64,000 bases of DNA from Toxorhynchites rutilus septentrionalis. Taxonomy: Eukaryota > Arthropoda > Insecta > Diptera > Culicidae. Shown piece after piece: positions 1 to 61,033 of this stretch. The stretch spans positions 15,170,929 through 15,234,928 of the forward strand of contig NC_073744.1 in the NCBI RefSeq assembly GCF_029784135.1, read 5' to 3'. The notes below the pieces were generated by a model. It was not told where the DNA came from, made no database searches, and worked only from the letters and a program-made list of their open reading frames with translations. Each line of letters begins with the position of its first letter. Within the stretch, counting starts at the first letter, position 1. The position numbers and the translations under genes were made by a program.

Positions 1-1
1 G

Positions 2-2317
2 GAAGATACAGAAAAAACTGCTTTTTCCGTAAACGGTGGCAAATATGAGTTTACTCGTATGCCATTTGGCTTGAAGAATGCCCCAGCGACTTTTCAAAGA
101 GTCATGGATTGCATTCTGAGAGATTTAGTAGGAGTATGTTGTTTCGTCTATATGGACGATATCATCATCTTCTCCAGCTCGCTTCAAGAGCACTTGAAAA
201 ATTTGTCGCAAGTCTTCGCAAAATTGAAAGAAGCAAGACTAAAAATTCAGCTGGACAAATGCGAGTTCTTTAGGAAAGAAACGCAATTTTTAGGTCATAC
301 AGTCTCTGAAGAGGGAGTACGACCAAACAGCGACAAAATTGATGCAATAAGGCAATGGACAATACCTAAAAGCGAAAAAGAAGTGAGACAATTCCTAGGA
401 ATGCTTGGCTACTACAGGCGATTTATTAAGGATTTCGCAAAAATTGTAAAGCCGTTAACAGCACTTCTCCGAAAGGATATTGAATTCGAAATTACACCAG
501 AAGTAGTAACATGCTTCGAAAAGTGTAAGCAACTTCTGACGATCGACCCGGTATTAATTTACCCTGATTTTAGCAAAGAATTTTCACTAACAACGGATGC
601 GAGTGACCACGCTATTGGTGCAGTGTTGTCACAAGGGCCAGCAGGTAACGACCGACCCATCGCATACGCCTCACGTACTTTGAATAAAACGGAAGAACGA
701 TATTCCACTACCGAAAAGGAGTTTCTCGCGATAGTATGGGCAGTGAAACATTTCAGACCATACCTCTATGGTAGAAAGTTTAAAATGTTCACCGACCACC
801 AACCACTAACATTTTCTTTCACGAACGCTAACCACAGAATAATTAGAGGAAAGCTGGCTTTAGAGGAATTCGATTACGAACTAATCTACAAACCGGGAAA
901 ACAAAACGTTGTCGCCGACGCGCTGTCGCGCGTAAACATAGAAAAACACCTGAACGCACACTCGCAATCATCGCTTTCCCTAAATGTTGAACCTTCTGAG
1001 CGAGGAAACGAACCTTCAGACGACGAAAGTGACGGAACGACAGTACACTCAGCGGATACGAGTGATGACTACTTTATTCGGTATACTGAGAGACCTATCA
1101 ACGTTTTTCGGACACAAGTCATATTCAAAATAGGAAATGTAGAACTTGCAGCCTACGAACAAATTTTTCCAAAATATCACAGACACACAATAGTAAAAAG
1201 AACATACACCGAAGAAGACATAGTTGAAACGTTGAAACGGACCCTGAATCCGAAGGGTTTGAGTTGTATAAAAGTACCTATCTCATTAGCACAACTAGTG
1301 CAGGAGACGTATAAAAAACATTTTTCCTCAAATATTATTTACAAAGTATTTATTTCAGAGACCATGTTGGAGGACATCAGAATGGAAGTCGAGCAAGACG
1401 AGATCATAAGAAGAATTCACCAATACGGACACAGAGGAATCAAAGAAAACCGGAACCAGATTCTACAAACACACTTTTTCCCGCAACTCGATCGAAAGGT
1501 CAAAATTTATGTCGATTCCTGTGATATTTGCAAAAAAGCCAAATATGACAGAAATCCACCCAAACTAATTAGAAAAAGCACATTTGGACAGAAACCTTTC
1601 GACAGAGTCCACATTGACATTTTCTTCCTAAAAGGTCAAAAGTGGCTCACCATAGTTGATTCATTTTCAAAATTTGCAAACGCGATTCCATTAAGCACAA
1701 GAACAATAGTTGATATCAAAACCGCAATAACCGAACACATTCGAAATTTTGGAAGACCTCAAACTATAGTGAGTGACCAAGAGCCATCTTTCAGGTCCAT
1801 AGACTTTATGGGATTCCTAAATGATCTCAATATAGAGATACACCTCGCAAGTGGATCCAATTCAAATGGTATCGTGGAACGTTTCCACTCCACTTTAATT
1901 GAAACCTTCCGCACAAACAAAGCAAAATTTAAAGATTTAACATTAAACGAGCAAGTAAATATCGCCATCGACATTTACAATAATAGTTTCCACTCAGTAA
2001 TAAAAACCCAACCGCGAAATTTGATTTTTAATAACTCTGGATCTACGAATATGGAAGAAATATCTGAAAAATCTAAAAACCTGCAATCTGCAGTTAAAAT
2101 CGAACTAAATAGACGAAAAGATAAATACGAACAACAAAATATGAATAACGAAAAACCTGAAGATCTTCAACCAGGCGAAATTAAATACATAAAAAACTCT
2201 CAACGTTTAACAAAGGACAAAGATCCGTTTAAAATAACAACGATTAAACACAACAACGAACTAACATTTGAAGACGTCAATAATATTAAAATCCACAAAA
2301 ATAGAATAAAGAAATAA
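2..2317 (+). CDS. pol: Ty3/gypsy (errantivirus-type) Pol polyprotein, 5' part outside window
   Basis: This is a retrotransposon polyprotein that copies the element's RNA into DNA and integrates it. The frame is open from base 2, so the protease and start of the reverse transcriptase lie left of the window. Visible in order are the reverse transcriptase (MPFGLKNAP, then the catalytic YMDD near base 155), RNase H (TTDAS near base 595, with TEKEFLAIVWA and TDHQPL after it), an integrase HHCC zinc finger (HRG near 1430, CDIC near 1520), and an integrase core with acidic residues in VHIDIF, VSDQEP and NGIVERFHS. No internal stop or frameshift occurs over about 770 codons, which points to a fairly recent insertion. 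The env frame follows directly. The assignment to Ty3/gypsy is secure; the errantivirus assignment rests on env and on the (TA)n insertion site. Confidence 0.93.
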   Translation, partial: EDTEKTAFSVNGGKYEFTRMPFGLKNAPATFQRVMDCILRDLVGVCCFVYMDDIIIFSSSLQEHLKNLSQVFAKLKEARLKIQLDKCEFFRKETQFLGHTVSEEGVRPNSDKIDAIRQWTIPKSEKEVRQFLGMLGYYRRFIKDFAKIVKPLTALLRKDIEFEITPEVVTCFEKCKQLLTIDPVLIYPDFSKEFSLTTDASDHAIGAVLSQGPAGNDRPIAYASRTLNKTEERYSTTEKEFLAIVWAVKHFRPYLYGRKFKMFTDHQPLTFSFTNANHRIIRGKLALEEFDYELIYKPGKQNVVADALSRVNIEKHLNAHSQSSLSLNVEPSERGNEPSDDESDGTTVHSADTSDDYFIRYTERPINVFRTQVIFKIGNVELAAYEQIFPKYHRHTIVKRTYTEEDIVETLKRTLNPKGLSCIKVPISLAQLVQETYKKHFSSNIIYKVFISETMLEDIRMEVEQDEIIRRIHQYGHRGIKENRNQILQTHFFPQLDRKVKIYVDSCDICKKAKYDRNPPKLIRKSTFGQKPFDRVHIDIFFLKGQKWLTIVDSFSKFANAIPLSTRTIVDIKTAITEHIRNFGRPQTIVSDQEPSFRSIDFMGFLNDLNIEIHLASGSNSNGIVERFHSTLIETFRTNKAKFKDLTLNEQVNIAIDIYNNSFHSVIKTQPRNLIFNNSGSTNMEEISEKSKNLQSAVKIELNRRKDKYEQQNMNNEKPEDLQPGEIKYIKNSQRLTKDKDPFKITTIKHNNELTFEDVNNIKIHKNRIKK

Positions 2318-2349
2318 CCGATAAATCAATTATTTAACTCTCGTTGCAG

Positions 2350-4027
2350 ATTTTCATGCATCGTCATAATAAATTGCACAAAACTTAAAGATCTATCTCA
2401 CAACAATGGTATAATTGCCATAAAATTAAAACAAGTCAGGATTAGGATAGGATTCGAGAGAATTATCCAAAAGATTAATATCCACTCTATCGAACATAAT
2501 ATCAATTACATTGAAAAAATCGCAGGAAATATTAAAGTTATAGACCACTTAAGAAGTACTTTAGATTTCAAAATACAAAACTCAAAAGGTAAATTGATGA
2601 GCTTGTATTCCCACAGAAGTAAAAGAGCATTAGTAAACGCATTAGGAACAGCAATAAAATTAATAGCAGGAAACCCTGATAATGACGATTTAGAAATTAT
2701 AAACCATAGTTTGGGAACTTTAGAGAAACAGGAAAATTTACTATCGAAATCTATATCAAGACAAATAATCATTAACGAAAAAATACAAAACAAAATTAAT
2801 AACATAACAGACGTACTCAAAAAGATCAATAAACAGATTGTGGAACAGAGGAACAATTCTTTGGTAACCAGAGCAGATTTGGAATATATCAACATGATTG
2901 TAAACCTTGACTCTATAATTCAGATTCTCGGAAATATTGAAGAACAAATCGAGTTTGCTAAACTCAACATTTTAAACAGAAATTTATTTTCATTTGAAGA
3001 GAAGAAGTACATTTTCAACAGACTCAATGCTCAAAAGCTAAAGCTAGACTATTTAGATCAAATATTCCAGTACAGCTCAGGAAGCGTTATTGTAAGCCAA
3101 GGTGAAATTATAATACTGGTGAAAATACCCATCCTCGGGGACAACGAGTTCGACCTGATCAACATTCAGACGCTCAACATAAACAGTACACGAATCAGCA
3201 CAGACGTAAAACTGGTGGCAAAGCATGGAGACATCATTTACAGACAAAGCGAACTTTGCGACATTTGCGAAGCTACAACCCTTCTCGAAGATGATTGCAT
3301 CTATAACCTTCTGAATCACCAAACACCAAAATGTATCATAAAACCCGTCAGACAACCCATCCGTGTCGAAGAAATTAAGAAAGGAGTCATACTTGTTGAC
3401 ACAAACAAAAATGTATTGATCTCTGATTCATGCAACAATTCCAGACTGATCAACACCCCGACAATCATCGAAACAAACAACTGTACAATCAAAGTGATGA
3501 ACATCACCTTCAATAACCAAGTAACTTTTGGAAATAGTGAAGAATACCTTCTCCCAATATACGGAAATAAGTTGATACAATTAAACTATACAGAGGAGAA
3601 TAATGAAATCAACCACCTCAAATTGGAAAACCTTAACAGTCTGCAGGACATAAAGTTAGACCTGCATCGTTCAAAAAGGACAACAACCATCGGAGGAGGA
3701 GTCCTCCTCATGCTAATCATTATCTGTTCTTTTACCATTTATATCATCGACAGAAGATTCAAAGCGAAGGAAAGAGCAACTCTGGAAATTCGAAGCCATG
3801 TTGGAACCACCACGGAACTTAAACAAACCATTGGAAAAGGAGAATTTGGACCATTACCGAGTCTCGTCCTTTTCGAAAGATCGTCCGAGGACGGACGAGA
3901 ATCTAAGGGGGGAGGCGTTACACCACAACCGACCGACCAAGGCGTCCCAGAAGTCAAGACGTCAGCAAAAGCCCAGCCGAGACCCATAGCAACAGACAGA
4001 GGCGTCAAAGTTACACCGCGCGTGTAA
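2350..4027 (+). CDS. env: Errantivirus-type envelope glycoprotein ORF
   Basis: This is the third ORF of the gypsy-like element and resembles the envelope fusion proteins of insect errantiviruses. The reading frame is the same as pol, is separated from it only by the pol stop at 2315-2317, and stays open to 4027. The first ATG is at 2594. A pyrimidine-rich 3' splice acceptor ends at 2349, which fits the spliced subgenomic env mRNA known for gypsy-type elements, so translation probably starts in an upstream exon outside the window. Visible features are a furin-like RSKR site near 2623 followed by a small-residue and hydrophobic stretch, several cysteines in the ectodomain, a second basic RSKR motif near 3670, and a hydrophobic transmembrane segment at about 3690-3750 with a short basic tail. 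No disabling break was seen. Function in this genome is unknown. Confidence 0.8.
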
Positions 4028-4295
4028 ACCAACATTTGCCGACGCCGCGGAAATCAATCGAACGACGCGAACAAAGGTTCGATCAGGTTCGAACCACCGA
4101 CGGAAATAATGAGATCAGCAGATGTAGTCTATTTAAGCCTTGTAATACGATTATAGAATTTAGTCTTGAGCGTAGCCGAGTTGAATACGGGCATAAAGGT
4201 TTATGAACCGAATGTAAAGTGTTATAAACGAATAAAAAGGGTAATTAGAAATTAAATAAAAGTTTTTTTTAAACCGCGAGTTAAGTCACGGCATA

Positions 4296-4298
<3 letters not shown>
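3906..4298 (+). mobile_element. Probable polypurine tract and 3' LTR of the gypsy-like element
   Basis: A purine run (AAGGGGGGAGG, 3906-3916) near the env 3' end is the best polypurine-tract candidate. It is followed by a non-coding stretch with a TATTTAAG promoter-like box near 4130 and AATAAA signals near 4231 and 4255. It ends at GGCATAATT, directly against a (TA)n tract. The 5' LTR is outside the window, so the exact LTR start is not resolved; an alternative start is the AGTTA at 4009, typical of gypsy-family LTRs. If the first start is right, env overlaps the LTR, as in some related elements. Confidence 0.55.

Positions 4299-4330
<32 letters not shown>
4299..4330. repeat. (TA)n microsatellite between LTR and MITE
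   Basis: An uninterrupted TA dinucleotide tract directly abuts the LTR end. A second tract (4608-4649) follows the MITE, so the MITE split one TA array. Confidence 0.9.
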
Positions 4331-4333
<3 letters not shown>

Positions 4334-4604
4334 GTAAACTTCGATATAACGTACATTTCACTTTCAAAATTGTACGTTGTATCGAATTGTACGTTATATC
4401 GAAGCATTCATTTAGAATCCGGAATCATAAAACCAGCTGTATTTCAGGATTTATTGAAGATACAAAACTTGTTTAGAAGATACAAAACTTGTTTCATTGT
4501 TCTATCAGAAAAAAATATTGAAGAAAAATGTCCTTCACACTTTGGAAATGTGTACGTTATATCGAGGGTACGTTATAACGAGGGTACGTTATATCGAAGT
4601 TTCC

Positions 4605-4607
<3 letters not shown>
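4331..4607. mobile_element. 277-bp MITE with pogo/Tc1-like inverted termini
   Basis: The left end CAGGTAAACTTCGATATAAC is the inverted complement, with one or two mismatches, of the right end at 4584-4607 (TTATATCGAAGTTTCCCTG). Both ends are flanked by TA, the target of Tc1/mariner/pogo elements. The motif GTACGTTATATCGA recurs internally. The interior (4405-4480) resembles the left end of the Tc1-like element at 39691 (TTTAGAATCCGGAATCA against TTTAAAATCCGGGATCA), so the MITE contains Tc1-derived sequence. It has no coding capacity. Confidence 0.75.

Positions 4608-4649
<42 letters not shown>
4608..4649. repeat. (TA)n microsatellite right of the MITE
   Basis: A TA tract continues the array split by the 277-bp MITE. 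After it, 4650-4906 shows only AT-rich sequence with no gene. Confidence 0.9.
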
Positions 4650-4652
<3 letters not shown>

Positions 4653-4908
4653 AGCTTATTTATTTAAAATCACATCAGGATTCATAATTTGTGGCTAAAA
4701 ATTATTAAAAAACAAAATCGAAGTTTCGAAAATACATAAAAAATCGATGTTCCACAAAGTTTGTCAAAAATTGTTTTACCATCTTGGACTCATTTTTTTA
4801 ATTTTCTACATGACTTCTATTTTATATGAAAAATCTGAAAAAAAAATTCAAAATATGTATTCCACCAGTATATATGAGATATTGCAAATTAAAGTTTTTT
4901 TGTCAATA

Positions 4909-5639
4909 CGACGGTCACTATTTATATTTCGGGAATTGGCAACACTGATGTCATGTGAGTCCATCTGACGGTTCCATCGTAAAGTTTGACATTTTTGACG
5001 ATATACGTACTCAGAACATTTTGTCATACGGACGCTATTTGTTTATTTTATATTTAGTTGAAAGTATGGTCCCGGCAAAAAAAAAGGAACTGACTCGTGA
5101 ACATTTTAGTGCGATGATTTTTTACGACTTTCGACGTGGATTATCACAACAAGAGTGCGTCAATCAACTTAATTTGACTTCTGGCGATGAAGCTCCACCA
5201 AAAACCACTATGTATCGCTGGTATAGTGAATTCAATCGTGGTCGTAGTTCGCTGTCCGACGAGTTTCGTGAAGGTCGTCCAAAATCGACTGTAGTGCTAG
5301 AAAACATCGATGCTGTGCACGAAATGATTAAGCAAGATCGTCATGTAACCTATTGTGAGATTGAGGCATCCCTAAGCATTAGTTCCACCAGCATATATGC
5401 GATTTTACATGAACACTTAGTTGTGCGAAAATTATGTTCACGTTGGATCCCACATAATTTGACAATCGCTCAAAAAAAAAGGCTCGTGTCGATTGGAATA
5501 AATGCTTCGAAAATTGGTTTAAGCGCATGCAAAAGTGTATCGATCATCGTGGCGAGTACTTTGAAAAACAATAAAAACATATTCGCAGCTTAACTATTTG
5601 TTTTTGTTCCTATTCCCGAAATATAAATAGTGACCCTCG
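4909..5639 (+). mobile_element. Internally deleted mariner element with TIRs and TA duplication
   Basis: The terminal inverted repeats match at 27 of 28 positions: left end from 4909 (CGACGGTCACTATTTATATT), right end complement CGAGGGTCACTATTTATATT ending at 5639. They are flanked by TA at 4907-4908 and 5640-5641. At 731 bp the copy is a little over half the usual 1.3 kb of a full mariner. It carries a transposase remnant lacking most of the catalytic domain, so it could move only if a transposase is supplied in trans. Confidence 0.92.
5066..5573 (+). pseudogene. Mariner transposase, catalytic core deleted
   Basis: The conserved mariner start MVPAKKKELTREHF is at 5066. The N-terminal helix-turn-helix DNA-binding region (SQQECVNQL, TTMYRWYSEFNRG) and the linker motif WIPHNLT (near 5440) are well preserved. 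About 25 bases after the linker motif the sequence jumps to the extreme C-terminus: ENWFKRMQKCIDHRGEYFEK is readable in another frame at about 5508-5567, ending at a TAA near 5573. The block that should hold the DD34D catalytic triad is gone. The longer open frame from 4955 merely begins inside the 5' UTR and runs out of frame to 5593. Confidence 0.9.
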
Positions 5640-5641
5640 TA

Positions 5642-6566
5642 AAAAAAGAGTACTAATTTTTCTCAGTGTATATTTTTTCACGTTTTCACCTCAATACTCT
5701 ATAACTCTTTCTAAGACTATTTCGATACGGCACATAGTTTTTGAGATATAAATTATCAAAGATTTCTCTTACTAAAATCGATACGCTCTTTTCAAAAGTT
5801 ACACTTGAGTCAAAAAATTCCCAAATGCTGTGGAAAATTCGTATTTCCTCCAACCCAAACGGAATACAAACTTTCGTTCGAATCAAAAATACAAGTTTTA
5901 AAATCGACATTTTTAGTTCGATTTCATTTGGAATTGCACTACACTCATACCTCGCTATACGGTCGCTCTTTATACGGCATTTCGTTGAACAAACTTGGAA
6001 CCGATCCGATAGAATTTGTGTGAATTTGTATTAGAACAATTGATTCGTTATACGGCTTTTTTCTTAGCGGCCAAGGAACGTATCTCAGCCGTAAAGCGAG
6101 GCATGATGCCGTTTACATTACAATTCAATCAATCCACATAGATTCCACTGAACTTTTCGCATATTCGAACAGAGGCCAAATTTTGAATTGATAATGTTTT
6201 CGTGAATCGAATGCATATGAAATGCTATAAGGCTTCCGTAATATCCGAGTTTGCACATCTACGGTATCACTAATTTCATTACAGTGTCAAAACAATTGAT
6301 GATAATTTCCCATATTTTTTAATGTCAAAACCAATGCCACAGCTCGAATCTATTTTCATACTAGCGTTGGTTTATCAGTATGACTTTTCAGTGGCGAGTT
6401 CAGGCCCATTAACAAATGTCAATCGAGGATAGTGCACCACATATTGACTCTTCCCCGGGAGTGGTACAATCAGATTAGACGATGTGATATTTACTACTTC
6501 CATTAGTACCTCCCAGTTCTACGAAATAACTGACCCCCGCCTCCGCCCGGCTTCTTCCCAACTTAC
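5642..6566. other. Non-coding receptor-intron sequence with a small MITE
   Basis: No gene was found. At 5945-6106 the ends TCATACCTCGCTATACGG and the complement of the right end (TCATGCCTCGCTTTACGG) form an imperfect inverted repeat around about 160 bp, a probable pogo/Tigger-like MITE. The remainder is low-complexity AT-rich sequence, becoming GC-richer towards the receptor exon at 6567. Confidence 0.4.
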
Positions 6567-56154
<49,588 letters not shown>

Positions 56155-56443
56155 CTGCAAACGGAAAATCATTTAAAAAAAATAACGTGAGATTTGTATA
56201 CAACATGGTATTATTCCTGGGAAAGATTCAATCGTGCAATAAATTGCCCAAAAAAAATAATTGGTTAACTGGTTCTGATATCCTTTTCATCCTAATTAAC
56301 TCAAAGTACGAACCGACAAGCAGAAAAACGCAGATCCCATTAGTCGTCAGTTGATTTAAATGATGACAATTCTCACACAGTTCTCACTCACAACTCAGTT
56401 GCACCACAGGATTCTATTTGCTCAAATTTCGTGAATAGCATTA

Positions 56444-56502
56444 CAGGGCGGACTCGATTATATACAGTCTCCAATGTTCGTTCACTGTATATAATCGAAT
56501 CA
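56444..56502. repeat. Short foldback with GGACTCGATTATATACAGT ends
   Basis: GGACTCGATTATATACAGT (56450) is followed after a 14-base loop by ACTGTATATAATCGAATC. The same end motif appears in inverted orientation at 62485-62503 and imperfectly at about 30104. It may be a pogo-like MITE terminus. Confidence 0.55.
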
Positions 56503-56540
56503 AAAAACTTATTTTTTTAAATTGTTTTATATTGTTTTAT

Positions 56541-57104
56541 TTTGACGTCGGACTACGTCTAACCGGAGTATATGGGGGTGAATTGAAAACTAAACACAGA
56601 ACATGCAGGAAAAAATGAAAGATTTCGGATGCTTATAACTCGAACATTTCTTAATAGATCGGAAAAATGTTTGCATCAATTGATAGTTAATATTTCTACG
56701 CGTCTGTCACAATCAATATGATGTTACTTTGCATGAGATGAACAATTGAATAACTGTAAAATGACAAGCGTTGTCCAAACGCCCTAACTGCCACGTTTTG
56801 AATGGCCCGATTTACGGTTTCCCCAACACAGACTTCTAATTCAATGTACCTGTGGGAGTTCGCTTCGCAAATACAAATGCAAGGAGGAGGTATTTTTGTC
56901 TCACCGAACTGTGTTTCCCTAACACGGACTTCAAAATCAATGTGCCTGGGGGGATCCGCTAAGGAAATACATGCAAGTAGGGGGAATTTTTGTTCTCACC
57001 GAGCTGCGTTTCCCTAACACGAACTTCAAATCAAAAAATATGCTTATGAAGATAGCGGTAGTCCCACGTCAACCTTGCGGTTATATCATGGATGTTACCC
57101 ACCC
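56541..57104 (+). mobile_element. DINE/Helentron-like element, copy 5
   Basis: The left end GACGTCGGACTACGTC (56544) and right end GGTAGTCCCACGTCAACC (about 57057) with hairpin GGTTATATC ATG GATGTTACC and CACCC define the copy. The interior has two to three minisatellite units (CCCTAACACGGACTTCAAA, ACATGCAAG). It is followed by poly(T). Confidence 0.72.
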
Positions 57105-57474
57105 ATTTTTTTTTTTTAAATATGAAAGAAGAATTCAATTTTTGATTCATCCACTTTAAGTCATAAAATACCTCTCTCATATGCAAAAACTTCATATATT
57201 CGGAATATTTCAGAAGGTGTTTGAGGATCATATTCGATAAAAAAAAAATTCCATCTAGGCATATGTTCGAATTCAACAATGACAGAGTTATTGAACTTCT
57301 TTTTTTCCAGGCTCTGTTTTCTTCAAACAGACTCTACTTCAAACAGTACGCTACGTAGGACGATTTGGTTGCTTCCATTCGAAAGATGAGAAAATTTAGT
57401 ACAGGATGTAGATGTGAAACATCTAAGTTAGTGGATTTGAATAACATTTTGGTAGTGAAGAATATAAAAGTTAG
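57105..57474. other. Non-coding stretch after the DINE-like element
   Basis: A poly(T) run and AT-rich sequence without a gene. Confidence 0.4.
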
Positions 57475-58262
57475 TGGTTCTAGTGGTTCATAACTTTTGA
57501 ACCACTGAACCTATTCAAATGATTGACATATCAAATTAAAGCCTTTTAGATAGTCTTGTTTACAAAAATATTTAACTTGTTTATTAAATATTTTAAAAAT
57601 ATTATAAATATAATTAATAGTAATTTCGAATTCGTAATTATTAATTGTATTTATTTTTTTTATAGTTTACTCGGTTGATAATAGAGGGCGCTATATTTTT
57701 TATATTTCTTCTGAGATTTTTTCACATAATATATACTAAAATCAGTGAGGCGTTGTTGAGTTGTTTTTCCCAAGTTAACCGATGATCCAAAAACGATTTT
57801 CTTTTTATCTTTCAACTTTAACCTTAAAAAATAATAACTCAAAAACAAAAGGAAACACCTCTCTGATTTCTGAAGATGTTATGTAAAAAACCTCGGCTAT
57901 TCAAAAAAATATTAAAAAAATATAACGCCCTCTATCTTCAACCGTAGTTCAAAAGTAATAATTTTTTGTGGTGGAAAAAAGGGGAAAAATTGATTTTCCG
58001 GATCATCGTTTAGCTTTGAAAAATCATAACTCAAGAACAACGTATAAAGTAGGGAGGCTTTTAGGATGTATTACGTAAAAAAACCCCAGCATTCATAAAA
58101 AACATAAAAAATATGGCACCTTCTAGTCCAAAGCCATGTAAACAGCAAAAAACAAATACAGTCAATAATTGCAATCAATTTTTTTTGCGAGTGTAATATT
58201 TTTCTAAAGAAGACAAGCTATTTGGTTTTAATTTGATATATTGATCATCTGAATCGGACTAC
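57475..58262. repeat. Foldback repeat (family B), left part of an interrupted copy
   Basis: TTCATAACTTTTGAACCACT and GAGGCGTTGTTGAG blocks follow the family order. The copy is split at TA (58263) by the mariner-type element and resumes at 61838 with GTTCAAAAGTCATGAATTTT. Confidence 0.8.
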
Positions 58263-58288
58263 TACAGGGTGGGCCATTTAAAGTGGAA

Positions 58289-60969
58289 GGATTTGTTTTT
58301 GCAATGCAATTACCAAAACGTTAGAGGGCTACGGACCAAAACAAACGATCTTTTCATTGCTCTCTCTGCCTGTGACTACGACGTCGTTGTTTTTACTGAG
58401 ACCTGGCTGAAAGATGATATACTTGACTCGGAACTAACTACTCGTTACACTCTCTATCGCCGTGATCGTAGTTCTGCTACCAGCCAATATAGCAGAGGTG
58501 GTGGAGTGCTGATAGGCGTCAAAACCGAGCTAAAGAGCGCTTCTACAGTCGTGGAAGGCGATGCGGTGGAACAAACCGCTGTCTGTATTGAAATGAAGGA
58601 TGGAAATATCTTTGTGTGTGCCGTGTACTTACCTCCTAATACTGACCCTTCGCTTTACGAGATGCATTCAACTAGCATTCAGCAACTTCGCTTGTGCAGA
58701 TGTTTTCGAACCGCCAAACCCGTTAATGAAGATGGACAGGCATCATAAACCGTTCGTCGTAAAGCTGGAAGTTGAGCAGCATATACTCGACGAGGAGATT
58801 GACTGCTATGATTTCAGTAGGTGTGATCTTACTGCCTTGGATGAGGAATTTCGACAAGTTGACTGGAATCAAATACTGGAAGAAGAATCGGTTGACGAGG
58901 CGACTGCCCGTTTTTATGACGAGCTTTTTCGGATTATAAGAACCAGCGTACCAATGAGAAGAAGGAAAAGAAAATTTGACAAGAACCATCCGTGGTGGAA
59001 TGCGGACCTTCGAAATCTCCGAAATCGTCTTCGCAAGTCTAGGAAACGATTTTTCAAATGTAGGAACGAGTTACGAAAAACAGAAATGCATGAAATAGAG
59101 GCGCAATACAACTCTTTGAATGCACAATGTTTTCGTGACTATATTCATCGCGTCGAAGATAGTGTGAAAGAAAACCCGAAATATTTTTGGAAATTTATAA
59201 ACGACCGGAAAATGATAAAAGGAATACCACAAAACGTACGATACCGAGGAATGACCGCCAGTACGTCAAAAGAATCTGCAGATATGTTCTCGTCTTTCTT
59301 TCAAAGTGTGTCAAGTAACAACTCACCACCTTTGTCTGAAACCTACCTGAACACTATTCCGCAATATAATGTCAACGTACCCCGGATGAGTTTCTCGCCC
59401 CATGAAGTGTTGCTAAAACTACAATCCATCGATGGATCAAAAGGCCCTGGTCCTGATCAACTGCCTCCGTTCTTCGTTAAAAATTGCGCAAATTCCCTAG
59501 CCCTACCCATAAGTATTTTATTCAACCGTTCATTCAATGAGAAGAGCTTTCCTACGCTCTGGAAGTGCGCCTCAATCAAACCAATTCATAAATCTGGCTC
59601 CCTACATGATGTCGAAAATTATCGAGGGATCTCCATTCTCAACTGTCTGCCTAAGGTCTTCGAATCCATGGTGCATGATGTACTTTATCAGTCTACCAAA
59701 TGCATCATTTCCAATGACCAGCATGGTTTCATGAAGAAACGTTCAACCACTACCAACTTGCTAAGCTACGTATCGACTCTTCTAGACAAAATGGAGATGC
59801 GACAGCAAGTTGACGCTGTCTATGTGGACTTTGCCAAAGCTTTCGACAAGGTACCGCACATTTTGGTAGTTGAGAAGCTCGGACGTATGGGACTTCCAGA
59901 GTGGCTTACACAATGGATCTGTTCATACCTCACGGGCCGCATCTCCTTCGTTAAGATAGGCGATTCCTGCTCTGATCCTGTTCATATACGGTCCGGAGTT
60001 CCTCAAGGCAGCATACTCGGACCCTTGCTGTTTGTTCTCTTCATTAACGACCTCTGCACGAAGCTAAAATCTAAGAAGCTGTTGTACGCTGACGATTTAA
60101 AGTTCTACCGAGTAGTTACATCGACTCTGGATTGCTACGCACTTCAAATGGACATCGAGTCGCTATTGGAATGGTGCCGATTAAATGGAATGGAAGTCAA
60201 TGCCAACAAATGCTATGTGATTTCTTTCAGCCGTTCTCGTATTCCGCTTTTTATCGACTACAAAATGGGAAACACAATTTTGAAACGTACCAGCACAGTA
60301 AAGGACCTTGGAATACTTGTCGACAGCAAATTGAGATTCACTGAACACATCGCCGCAGTAGCGGCCAAAGCGTATTCTATACTTGGATTCCTGAAGCGCA
60401 CCACAAATCACTTAAAGGACGTGTATAGTTTGAAAACGTTGTACTGCTCACTTGTGCGCAGTGTATTAGAATATGGAGTGCAGATTTGGGCTCCGTATCA
60501 CGCTGTTCACATCAACCGGATCGAACGGATTCAAAAGCATTTTGTTCGATATGCTCTAAGGCGCCTAAACTGGAGGGATAGGACGATCCTGCCATCTTAT
60601 GAAAGCCGATGCATGTTGATCGACCTACCGACACTTTCAAGCAGACGAATACTCCTTCAACGTATGCTCATATTTGATGTTCTGACAAACCACGTCGATT
60701 GTGTTGACTTACTTGGGAAATTACGCTTCAACATTCCTCTTCGAGTGACGCGTCAAGTGGATTTTTTCCGTCGTTCAAACCATCGCACCTTATATGGGAT
60801 GAATAATCCTCTGGACGTCTGCTGCAATCGCTTCAACGAAGTTTCAGATTTTTTTGACTTTGGAATGACCAAAAATTTGTTTAAAATTAGAATTAACTGA
60901 TAAGTTATGTCTGTGCGTTACATTTTTATAGCGAAGATATTTTCAATACAATTGAATTCGAAAGTAAAG
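58289..60969 (+). mobile_element. LINE insertion inside the mariner-type element
   Basis: An 8-bp direct repeat AAGTGGAA flanks the insertion (58281-58288 and 60970-60977); the left copy belongs to the mariner end. The LINE is 5'-truncated, encodes a partial endonuclease and a full reverse transcriptase, and has a 68-bp 3' tail without poly(A). Confidence 0.82.
58294..60900 (+). pseudogene. LINE ORF2: partial endonuclease fused by deletion to intact reverse transcriptase
   Basis: The protein reads NYQNVRGLRTKTNDLFIALS, FTETWLKDDIL (endonuclease, catalytic E) and VYLPPNTD. Near 58690 an internal deletion and frame change remove the remaining endonuclease, including the GDFN-type and SDH residues. 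The second frame (open from 58600) continues to 60900 with the reverse transcriptase: GPGPDQLPPFFVKN, NYRGISILN, QHGFMKKRSTTTNLL, VYVDFAKAFDKV, RSGVPQGSILGPLLF and the catalytic YADDLKFY at about 60086. The RT is uninterrupted. It resembles CR1/Jockey-group LINEs of mosquitoes, but the clade cannot be fixed by eye. The copy cannot nick target DNA itself. Confidence 0.87.
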
Positions 60970-61033
60970 AAGTGGAATTTTAAAATTTTTTTTTTTAAAT
61001 TCATTTATTTTGGTCCAAGGAGATTTATTCTAA

